Assembly: GCA_014885115.2 (NCBI GenBank)
Contig: WKLE02003082.1
Span: 1 to 29,914, forward strand
Direction of reading: 5' to 3'
Length of the DNA stretch: 29,914 nucleotides
Source of the DNA: Asterionellopsis glacialis
Lineage: Eukaryota; Bacillariophyta; Plagiogrammaphyceae; Rhaphoneidales; Asterionellopsidaceae
Made by a program: the position numbers and the translations under genes. A model generated the notes under the pieces. The model saw only the letters and a program-made list of their open reading frames with translations, was not told the origin of the DNA and searched no databases. This document shows, one piece after another, positions 9,845 through 18,800 of the stretch. Every line of letters starts with the position of its first letter. Within the stretch, counting starts at the first letter, position 1.

Positions 9845-10040
9845 TGAAAGTTCCTAAGAGATTTAATTTAATTATTAGAGAGTATTATAGTCAGTACTGT
9901 ATTAATAATATGCCAATAAAAAATGATGGCAACTTAGGAAGAAAAATAACATGCATAATATGGTACTGAACATCATACGATATTAACCCACAGAACTCAT
10001 ATCAGGTACCAGGTACAGTAGCAGATACCTTTCTGATGTG
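9845..10040. repeat. Diverged direct repeat, copy 2
   Basis: This is the partner of 9530-9728: ATGCCAATAAAAAATGA at about 9909, GGTACTGAACATCAT at about 9962, then ATTAACCCACAGAACTCAT and CAGGTACCAGGTACAG. The doubled GGTAC unit here replaces a single one in copy 1. Confidence 0.6.
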
Positions 10041-10236
10041 CGGATCTTCGTCCTTTGATGAAGATAATTTTGAATATAACATTAAACAGGCATACATGTA
10101 TTGAAGTTAAATGGCAAAGTGGCACAGAGGCATTGTTTTGAACCAAATTGTCAAAGAAATTTGAAAACTGCATAGCTATTTAGAGAGATGCTTTGGGTCT
10201 CGCAAAAACAAATCATAAAATATCAGGATCTATTTG

Positions 10237-13080
10237 TTATGTAGCATTCATATACTCTAATAGTGCCCCAACCTGATCTAACTCAATTAAGGCCTCTTGC
10301 TGCCAGCCTTTGTTATCGCCATATATTTTTTCAAACTTTACCTTTAGATTCTCGGCTCTCTCAGTTGTACCTTCCTCGTCTGACTTTGTTAGGGCATCAA
10401 TGACTACTTGAAAGGAAACCTTATCCGGACCGTATTCTAGCTTTCCTGCATCGTAAAGCTTTTGCATTCGTTCTAAGAGACGTTCTGCATCTTGCACTAG
10501 ATTCCAATTGGCATAACATTTTAATAAACTACGATATGTAATCATGTTTGGTTTTGTATCCGCCTGACCTGTCTTATTGAGCTCCTTCATTTTGTTAACC
10601 AGGGCCTCAGCTCGTAAAACAGTCCAAACTCGGTCACCACTTCTGGCGAGGGAATCTGAAAACCGAAACCAAAAAAATATTAGTATTTGAAAGCGAAAAA
10701 AAAGATAATTAGGCATCGGCAAATAGCTTCCAAACTTACCAAGTGCATAGTTGTACGATATTGTATTTGGTGCGGCCTCAAGGTCCCCAGCAGAATACAA
10801 TTCATGCATTTGCTTCAGTAGAAGTTCGGTTTCTTTAGCCATGCCTCTATTACCGCAGGCGCATAGAAGACAATTGTATGTTATCACATTTGGGACAACA
10901 CCTGCCTCAATCATATGGTCTACGCAGGCCCTGGCCCGGAATGGTGCATCCACTTCTCCACTTTTAGCCCAAGCGTGCATTACACAGTTGTATGCAACCG
11001 CATTTGGCATTTCCTTCAAGTGTTTTTGAGCAAAGGAATCTTCCATTTGTTGTAACACACGCTCTGCTTCTAAAGGCTTGCATTCTCTCGCATAGCCACT
11101 TAGGACTCCAGTGTAGTGAAATGCATTTGGTCGCATATTCCGTTCCCGCATCCTACCGAGGAGTTGTTCAGCACGTCGGGCTTCACCGTCCTTGGCTAAC
11201 GCATCAATTGCACATCGATAAGAAAAGGAGTTAGGTCCACCTTTGATTTTACCAGCATCTTGTAAAGCAACAATACGTTCGAGTAACCTGTCAGCTTTAT
11301 CCCCCATGGCATGTTTTGCGTAAAGGTTCAGCATACTAGTATATGTAAACATATCTGGTTTTTGATCATTACTTTTCTCCATTTTGTTATACAGGGTTTC
11401 GGCTCGTTCTACAGCATTATTCTCATTCGTTTTAACAAATGCATCCAATACACAGTTATAAGCAATAACGTTAGGACCTTCTTCAACCACACCGCTTTTC
11501 TTCAACTCATCGATACGATTTAGAAGCCGTTCGGCCTTTTTGGCAAGTCCACGTTTTGCATACCCATTTAGCACTGCACAGAAATGGAAATTGTTAAGTG
11601 GCAAATTTGTACGAGTGAGTATAGCCTCTGCGCGTTCAGGTGTGTTATTTTCATCCTGGCACTTGACCAAGGTCACGAGAGTCTCAGTAAGAACCTTGCT
11701 ATCCCAGAGAGAGTTTTGTTGCTCAAGCATGTTCAGTGCGTATTCAATTTTATCAGCAGACCCAGCTGCATATTGCTGACAAGCTCTCAGTACATTAAAA
11801 ACAATACCCTTGGTAAGGACAGGGCGGACAGCTTGCGCCTTTTCTTCTTCAAGTAAACGTACTAATAAAAGTAAAGATTTCTCTGCTCCGTCCCTTTTGT
11901 TAGAGTTCTGATTTATGTGGAACCATATAGCATCAGCTGCGCTTCGAAAAGCCTTACGGTCAAAAGTGCCCACAGAGGCTTCCAACAAACGCTTGGTATC
12001 ATCGTGAATGTTTGTGAACTTTCTTGATGAATCTTTCCTTTCTAATTTGCGCTTAGCATCTGCTACACATTTAATGGCAATGTTGTCTGGCGCCTTGTCT
12101 AGCTCCCCCGCTTTATGACGATCATACATTTTACTAAGAAGCTTTTCGGCATCATCTACCATACCTCGATTTGCATAACAGCGAAGTAAGGTTGTGTAAG
12201 AAATAAGGCTTGGCTGTGCACGTTTATCGTCCATCTGCTCCATGCGGTTCACAACTTCTGCTGCTCGAACTGGAGCATCAACAAGCCGGCTCCTCGACAG
12301 AGCATTGATCAGACAAGTAAACGATGCAGAATTAGGACCGTCCACGAGTTCGCCACTTTGATGAAGCGTTTCCATTCGTTTTATTACTCGCTCAACATTT
12401 GTTACTTTTGCCTTTTTCGCATACCCATCCAAAATTGCATTGAACTGCATTACACTTGGATGCCCGGAAGTCGAAAGTCGGTTGAGTAATGTTTCAGCAC
12501 GATCAGGCTTACCTGATCTGGATAACGCTACGAGCGCAAATGAAAGCATGTTTGGGTCCCAGAGACCGTCATTTTGTTCAAGTAACATGAGTACTCTTTC
12601 CAAACGTCCAATGCTTGTCGAGTCCAACTCTTTTTGACAACTTTTTAGCACATTGAAGACAACACCAACTTTCAATTTTCCACTACTTTTCTCATCTTTC
12701 AATAGAAGCTCCAATATCCTAAGGGCTTCCCGCGGATTCTTCTCTTTGTTTTCAGGTTTTGTATGATACCATATCGACTTTAAAGCAGCCTCCCGTAATT
12801 TTCTATTTAAGGGTTCCTTGATGACCGGTCGGATTGTTTTATTGTCTTTACCAGCAGATGGGTTCCGAACATTTTTTTTGGTGCGTGGCTGTGGAGTTGC
12901 AGAGAATGATTCAGATGTGATGAAGCAGCTGATAAATGCAAATAAAAACAAGGCAACTACCCCATAGATTCGGAGACAACGAATTGACCGAATGACGCAA
13001 TTGGAATTTATTGGTGGTTTTCGTCTTCTGGAATCTCTCCTTCCAGTGCTTTCGGCACTGACGCTCATATCGGGGTGCAT
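10237..13080 (-). CDS. Organelle-type PPR protein, two exons
   Basis: A pentatricopeptide-repeat protein of 919 residues after splicing (947 if the intron is read through). Many 35-residue helical pairs are visible, such as SVMQFNAILDGYAKKAK, NVIAYNCVLDAFVKT and NVITYNCLLCACGNRGMA. PPR proteins bind organelle RNA one base per repeat and act in its stability, processing or translation. Residues 38-54 are a hydrophobic leader, followed by SES-F59-SATP, compatible with a diatom plastid signal, though the Arg-rich 50 residues before it are atypical. Residues about 95-345 are duplicated at about 379-635. The intron is 10656-10739 (84 bases, GTAAGT...TTTTCAG). Joining ...CACTTG to ATTCC gives YNYALDSLARSGD, which restores a PPR helix. 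No DYW, SMR or RNase domain is present. ATG is at 13078-13080. Confidence 0.85.
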   Translation of the reverse strand: MHPDMSVSAESTGRRDSRRRKPPINSNCVIRSIRCLRIYGVVALFLFAFISCFITSESFSATPQPRTKKNVRNPSAGKDNKTIRPVIKEPLNRKLREAALKSIWYHTKPENKEKNPREALRILELLLKDEKSSGKLKVGVVFNVLKSCQKELDSTSIGRLERVLMLLEQNDGLWDPNMLSFALVALSRSGKPDRAETLLNRLSTSGHPSVMQFNAILDGYAKKAKVTNVERVIKRMETLHQSGELVDGPNSASFTCLINALSRSRLVDAPVRAAEVVNRMEQMDDKRAQPSLISYTTLLRCYANRGMVDDAEKLLSKMYDRHKAGELDKAPDNIAIKCVADAKRKLERKDSSRKFTNIHDDTKRLLEASVGTFDRKAFRSAADAIWFHINQNSNKRDGAEKSLLLLVRLLEEEKAQAVRPVLTKGIVFNVLRACQQYAAGSADKIEYALNMLEQQNSLWDSKVLTETLVTLVKCQDENNTPERAEAILTRTNLPLNNFHFCAVLNGYAKRGLAKKAERLLNRIDELKKSGVVEEGPNVIAYNCVLDAFVKTNENNAVERAETLYNKMEKSNDQKPDMFTYTSMLNLYAKHAMGDKADRLLERIVALQDAGKIKGGPNSFSYRCAIDALAKDGEARRAEQLLGRMRERNMRPNAFHYTGVLSGYARECKPLEAERVLQQMEDSFAQKHLKEMPNAVAYNCVMHAWAKSGEVDAPFRARACVDHMIEAGVVPNVITYNCLLCACGNRGMAKETELLLKQMHELYSAGDLEAAPNTISYNYALGKFGSYLPMPNYLFFRFQILIFFWFRFSDSLARSGDRVWTVLRAEALVNKMKELNKTGQADTKPNMITYRSLLKCYANWNLVQDAERLLERMQKLYDAGKLEYGPDKVSFQVVIDALTKSDEEGTTERAENLKVKFEKIYGDNKGWQQEALIELDQVGALLEYMNAT
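10656..10739 (-). other. In-frame 84-bp intron of the PPR gene
   Basis: On the minus strand there is a G|GTAAGTTT donor and a TTTTCAG|AT acceptor. The length is a multiple of three and it has no stop. It encodes an improbable Phe/Tyr-rich insert (NYLFFRFQILIFFWFRF) in the middle of a PPR helix, which argues for an intron over coding sequence. Confidence 0.85.
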
Positions 13081-13477
13081 TTGCTCCTTGGGGAAAAAGT
13101 GTTTTGTATCGTGATCTTTTCTTGTCTACTGAATCAAATGCATCGTCCTTCTCTCTGATCTATTTATGGAATCTCGAGGAACGGACTTTACCGTGAAACG
13201 CAGGGATGGATAGATTCTTTCTGTGTTGGCACCAACATCTGTACGGTAGTGCTAGAATCCCAACAAAGGTTTCACTTCTTGCTCATTATTTTGTCCCGGT
13301 CCTCTCCTTCTGATTTGGGATGGACTGGGTTTCGAAATGACGTACGCGCGTCTGTCCCCACTCCGACTTCCCCATTTGACAATGTTTAAATATTTAAAGT
13401 TAAGGATAATTCTTTTAAAGATTTTAGGTTTTTTGATATTTCAAGTTGGCCCGTCAGTGTGAAATGAGAATACTGAC

Positions 13478-13498
13478 ATCACACATCACACATCACAC
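13478..13498. repeat. ATCACAC tandem microsatellite, three units
   Basis: Three exact 7-base units are followed by a partial ACCATC. It is short and probably slippage-derived. Confidence 0.7.
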
Positions 13499-13523
13499 AC
13501 CATCAGGCCATTTTTGACTCTTG

Positions 13524-13551
13524 AGCTTCTAGAGAGGTCCCTCTAGGAGCT
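13524..13551. repeat. Stem-loop (AGCTTCTAGAG / CTCTAGGAGCT)
   Basis: Eleven-base arms with one mismatch (a possible G-U pair in RNA) enclose a 6-base loop. It lies roughly 330 bases beyond the stop of the RING-H2 gene, outside any frame; function is unknown. Confidence 0.4.
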
Positions 13552-13880
13552 ACAATAGAAAGAGGTTTGAAGAATAACAACAAAATAACTTACGTTACAT
13601 TCACACGGGTTGACTCAATGTACGTCGACTGCAACTTCACCGGCGAAAGCTACAGAAATAATTGTTTGTTCGTTCACGTTTGATTGCGTTGAGTTAAAAT
13701 AATGCAACGGAGAGAAAAAAATACTATTTCTGTTCCATTAAGTTCGAAAGTACAACTTTATTATGGAATTTTTATTGATCATAAACAAAAGCGTCCCGAT
13801 ATAAAACATGAAGACATCTGAAAAAATTAGGGAACAAATAATTATAGTAGCTACAAAAACGTGTGTGCACTTTCTCGACT

Positions 13881-14626
13881 CTAAACCCAAAGTAAATCTT
13901 TTCCATGATGGCCATAATCTGACCCCATAAACTTACTTCGACAAACGGGACACTTTGTTTCCTTCATGAGCCACTTTGACATACAATCTTTATGAAAGAC
14001 ATGGAGACATTTTGGATTTCTTGACAGGCTAATCTCGTCTCCTACTTCGTATTCCTCCAAACAAATGGCACAAAGAACAGCACAGATTTTTTGTTCTTTG
14101 TCCCCGAATGTTCCGTACGTGACATCCAGATAAGACCGCACTTCTGGTGATCTGCTATGACTGTTTTCGCCAATGGTCTACAAGTTCAACAAATAATGGA
14201 ATTTTTCTGTTTAGTGCGTTTTCCACGTACCCTACCTAGCTAGAGACCGAAACTTGAAAAATATGAACTCACCTTTGACAACAAAGTACAATCTAGATAT
14301 TTTCTCCTTGTAACTGTATTCATTAAATCCAGATCATATTCTTTTACATCTAGATCCTTCGTTCTATCCTCAAAGGATAAGCGGATTATGTGCTCGTTCT
14401 CATTATTCGATTCTTCTCGTTCTGCAAAGCAGTTTGTAATAATAGTACTCCAAAAGAAGCTAGATAATACAAGTGCAACAAGGCCGCAATAAAGTCGATA
14501 GGTGGTAGGCAATGCGCTCATTAATAACATCCATAGTAGCGGAAAAGTATCAACCACTAAAAACAGTATGATGGCAAACTTCAAGAACAGTATTATTAAC
14601 TCATTGCAAAGTTGATTCAATTGCAT
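13881..14626 (-). CDS. Membrane-anchored RING-H2 E3 ubiquitin ligase, two exons
   Basis: Exon 1 is 14273-14626, the intron 14178-14272 (95 bases, GTGAGT...TTGTAG) and exon 2 13881-14177. The join is in phase 0, LLSK|TIGENSHS, and gives 216 residues. Residues about 8-68 contain two or three hydrophobic helices (ELIILFLKFAIILFLVV, LYCGLVALVLSSFFWSTII). A cytosolic linker follows, then a complete RING-H2 near the C-terminus: CAIC, 15 residues, CLHVFHKDC, 10 residues, CPVC. All eight zinc ligands are in the C3H2C3 order, and CPVC has the usual Pro. The architecture is that of ATL-like or RNF-like transmembrane ligases that ubiquitinate membrane substrates. The substrate is unknown. ATG is at 14624-14626; without splicing, exon 2 would have only a GTG start. 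Confidence 0.85.
14178..14272 (-). other. Intron of the RING-H2 gene
   Basis: The donor is AAG|GTGAGT and the acceptor TTGAACTTGTAG|ACC on the minus strand. Splicing keeps the frame across the join and unites the membrane part with the RING. Confidence 0.85.
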
Positions 14627-15849
14627 GGTGCCAAGCGACCTTTGGTAATAGGCCTTTAAGCAAAATAATTTGCCCCGTCTTCGACAAAATCGGAAAACGT
14701 GTATGTTGTTGATGTAGGTTTAAATGTTTGTACCAATTTCAAATTCTGTCATCGACCGAGAAGCAGCAACAAAATTGTCACTTCTTGGATGTGTCGAGTG
14801 TCAGAAGACCGGATAGGAACAATGTAAGGGTATGCTGATGAGTCCTGTCATACGTAGTTTGTTCCCGTGTATGGGGACCTGATGTTTGCTCAGAACATTT
14901 CTGATTTTTTGTCTGCGGATTTCCCATCAAGTATAATAGGACTACCTGTACATATCCAGCCATACTAATAAGAAAGGGGGAGCAGAACTAATGTGACGTA
15001 ATCCATTTTTGAAAAAAGACATTTTCATTTTTGACGCAGCTTCTGACGCCTTGCTTCAGATTCCACTTCAAACATAATACTAAAGTTTAGTACTGAAACA
15101 TTAGTAAAATAATACCTTGGATATACCGTTTGAATCGTACATGCGTTCAATATATATTATAAGTTTAGTAGAATAGCTCATTACTATAGACTATTTGTTC
15201 AATGCCATGTTACGGAATTTCACTGATTTTCAAATTCTGTCAGAAAGTGTCGTCACATTGTTGTTGAGAAGTTTCGTTTTTCGTTTGCGCCTCGATAAAA
15301 TGGCCGCACAAAGCGTATTCGACAAATCGGTAGCGCTCAGAAATGATACATTTAAAAAACATATTTGATTGTATGGCTAGTTCTTTGAGCAATTACGAAA
15401 TTACAGTTGCTTAGTTGCTCATCCTCCAGAAGCAAAATACTATACACACCTACTCTGTACCCAGTACTTAAAGCGACAAATAACAATGTAGGTCATGGTA
15501 TTTCTTTTGTATTGCATTGGGAAGTTTATCCGCGGCGAGATCACGGTGTCCTTTCAATAGTACATATATCGCCATTGTTAAATCTTAACACCTCAGTGCA
15601 TTTCACGAGTTACCTTTAGCCAGATCTCCTTTCAGTAGTAAAAATCACCAGATAAAGAAGAAAAAGTGAAGAATCATCTCGGTGCACATACAAAACTTTA
15701 GCTCTTAATTGATTTAACAGAAGTGATAATAGCGCTAGCTTGCTTTTTCGGAGGTAAGGCACGGACAAGAGTCTAACTTAAAGCCTAACCACTCTTTTGA
15801 GGCATATTTAAGATAATCTCACAATATATACTAAATCCTATTTTCAAGT
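14627..15849. other. Intergenic region between RING-H2 and giant PPR genes
   Basis: No gene is supported; the frames 14778-14963 and 15407-15619 are short and featureless. One isolated TAGGACTACCTGTAC (14937-14951) belongs to the dispersed palindrome family. The remainder is AT-rich and probably includes the 3' flank of the gene ending at 15850. Confidence 0.5.
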
Positions 15850-18800
15850 TTAGTAAGTTCTCTCTCGAACGTTTTTCGTCCACTTTAACGGGAGTTTGTC
15901 CTCTGAGACTCCATCCAAAAGTTTATAGTAAATTGATGGTGAAGCGTCACGGAGTTTCTTCAAGACGATAGGTCCGACTTGACCTTCCGCACAGCACCGA
16001 CGGAAGATTAGCTCTACCATCTCGTTCCGAACGTCGCTTTTGGGCATCAGCTCGGAACAAACACCCAAGAAAGTCCCATACGAAACATGATTTGGCTTTA
16101 TGTGTTTGGAAGATCGCAATTCGTCCAGCGTGGTACAAGCGACCCTGAAAGCTTCTTGCATGACCTTGTCATTGCCAAACGAGTATTCACAGGCGTTGAG
16201 GACTGCATTGTAGACTATGACATTCGGCCGAGCTCCCAAGTTGCCTGCTACAAAATCGGCTTTCATGCGATTAAGAACCGATTGTGCTTCTACTGCCTTA
16301 AAGGGCAATTCGCTTCGAGCATAATTTTGGATTAGTGCCGTGTATGCATGAGCATTTGGTCTCACACTGGAATCTCCACGTCGGTGACACTCTTGCATGT
16401 ATTCTAAAATGCCTTCGGCAGTCTCCGCTGCATTCTTTACTTTACTTTTTGCCAACGCATCAAGTACGAGGGTGTAGCTCTGTACATTTGGCTTCAGATC
16501 TGAATTCCCCGCTTCATATTCTGCTTGCATATACTCTAGGATGTCTTGAGCTCTTCTTGCTGCTATAGTTTTCTCACCACTTTTAGCCCAGCAGTTCAGT
16601 AGGGCGTTGTAGACAGTTACATCTGGCTTCGCCGAGAGCGTGCCATTTTCATATCTGCCCCTCATGTCTTCAATGATGCCTTCTGCCAACCAAACAGTTC
16701 CATTCCTATTGACGTCCTTCATGTCTTCAATTACGTCATCGGCGAGCCAAATAGCTCCCTTGTCGCCTGTTCTCGACAAGGCATTAATCAAGTTCGAAAA
16801 AAAGGCAGTGCTAGGTTCAATATCATCATTTTGATATACTTCCTGCAAAAGATTTTCTAGAGCCTCCAAAGAATCCTTGCCACTATGTTTAGTTATAGCC
16901 ATAACCATTGTGTTATAGCTCACCGTGTCCGGCTTGACTTTGGTATTTCCATTGCGATGTTCCTCATGCATCCGCTCCAGTAGCAGTTGTGCCTTGAAAA
17001 AGTCTTCTTCTTCTTGTCCATTTGCAAGAGCGTGAAGAACAATATTGTAAGTTCGTGTATCAGGCTGAACATCATCGTTACCACTAATAAACATGTCTTC
17101 CATTAGTCGCAGCAGCATCTCAGCCCTTTTAGCACCTCCCTGCTTGGGTCGAATAGCCCAAGCTCGGATGACCGTGTTAAAGCAAACAGTGTTGGGTTTT
17201 GTATTGTTACTATCTTCCTTGTAGTCTTTTTGCATTTGAAGCAAGATTTCTTCTGCTCGTTTTGCACCCAAAGGTTCTCTGTTACTGGCCCATGCATTCA
17301 GAAGGGAAGCATAGGTTACAATATCAGGTCTAAATCTTTCTTCTGAAGATGATTTGAAAAGATCCACAAGTTCTCCAAAGAGACGTTCAGCATTCTGTCC
17401 TTGATTTTGTGAAGATCTTGCATATGCAGATATTACAGTATTAAATGATACTCGATCTGCTTCCACTTCTTCAAGAAGACCCAACTCATGTAGACTTTTC
17501 AATCGCCGCAAAATTGCTTCAGCCTTAATTGCGGCGTCCGGATGTGATGTTCGTGACCACGCATCCATGACTTTGTTAAAACTTATTATATCTGGCTTTA
17601 TCTGATGGTTCCCATACTTATTATATGACTCTAGCATATAGTCTAGTACGTCCTCTGCTCGCTGACCTGCCCAAGATTTACCACTTTTAGCTAAAAGAGA
17701 AAGTAGCAAATTGAAAGTCCATGTGTTGGGCGGTCGGTCAATATTCTTTTCCGCTACGTTCAGTTCCTCAAAAATGGCCATTACATCAGAAGTAGACGAG
17801 AATGGTCTCAGCTGTGTTTGTCCATTTGATGCAGGCTCCCGCGGATGCATTTGATCTTGAGCATAACGAACGCTCTCTGCTTCGCTTTCTTCATCATCTT
17901 GGTCACCAAGTCCTTCCCATGCCTCTCTCACAGCTTTGTACAAGTACACATTAGGACGCATGGCTTGATTGCCAGTCGCACTATACAAATTTTCCATTCG
18001 TTGTAATAGGAGTTGAGCTCGTTTCGTAGCATCCTTTGCTTTGTTATTGGAGGATGATGCAGCTTCTTCTACTCCTTCTTCTACCAACTTAGTGATGCTA
18101 GCCGAATCACGACACCAAGCCAAGATGACATCTTCGTAAAGTGACGCAGATGGAGCAAATCGTTCTTCCATTCGATCTAACAAAGTTTCAGCCTTTTCTG
18201 TCGATCCCTGTTGCTCACTTGTTGCCAATGCACGAATGATGGATGCATAAGATCGTGCAGCTGGTTGAATTCTTGTATTGCCTGATTTTGATTCTTCCAA
18301 CATCCAACGCAAGGTCTGTTCAGCTTTGGTAATTCCACCGTTGTCGATGGTATCGCCTTTGTTATGTTTATTATCATTGCTGCTCTCCATGGCAAGACAT
18401 GCATCAATGAGTGTATTGTAGGTGGTAGTATCAGGAAGAACACGAAGATTATTGTTAAGGTAAGCGTCAGATTCCATTTGCTTGACGATCGATCCGGCTT
18501 GTTCTACTGCATCAGATGCATTAGGCTGTTTGGCAATGGCGTTGACAAGGGCATTGTAGGCTGTAACATCGGGTGCAAGACTAGTTTGAGATGTTTGCCT
18601 GTGATACTGTTGCATTTCTTCAAACAAGTCACGTGCTTTCTGTGCCGATTCCGGTAATTGCGCATCAGCCCATGAAGTGATACAAGTCGTGTACAAATAA
18701 ACATTAGGAGCTGCATCTTTGTATCCCGCCTGATGGAGCTTCCACATTCCATCAATGACAGTTGAGGCTTGTTTCGCAAATACTGCTGGACTTTCATTAT

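Larger units (their letters stand above)
6783..10236. other. 3.4 kb gene-free region rich in palindromic motifs
   Basis: The first ~650 bases are the upstream region of the ARM-repeat gene. From 7464 on, the family TACCTGGTAC/GTACCAGGTAC recurs at 7475-7491, 7734-7749, 7848-7857, 8233-8245, 8855-8864, 9157-9165, 9391-9399 (variant), 9679-9688, 9805-9813 and 10006-10016. Several are preceded by GGTAG(T)..CTACC boxes. Small frames such as 8071-8412, 8502-8765, 8848-9033 and 9745-9969 lack domains and coding bias. No transposase, reverse transcriptase or tRNA is seen. This could be decayed mobile-element DNA or a regulatory or heterochromatic block. Confidence 0.6.
13081..13880. other. Intergenic region between PPR and RING-H2 genes
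   Basis: No gene is seen. The left part is the upstream region of the PPR gene. ATCACAC occurs three times in tandem at 13478-13498. An 11-base inverted repeat with one mismatch follows (13524-13534 with 13541-13551, spacer AGGTCC). The right part is AT-rich and would hold the RING-H2 3' UTR. Confidence 0.55.

Noticed and set aside
9745..9969. 74-codon ORF
   Set aside because: It runs straight through one copy of a non-coding direct repeat and has no coding features.
7464..10016. CRISPR-like array
   Set aside because: Motif copies are irregularly spaced, vary in sequence and occur in both orientations without equal spacers or cas genes.
6783..10236. Intact transposon
   Set aside because: No transposase, integrase or reverse transcriptase frame and no long terminal inverted repeats are visible.
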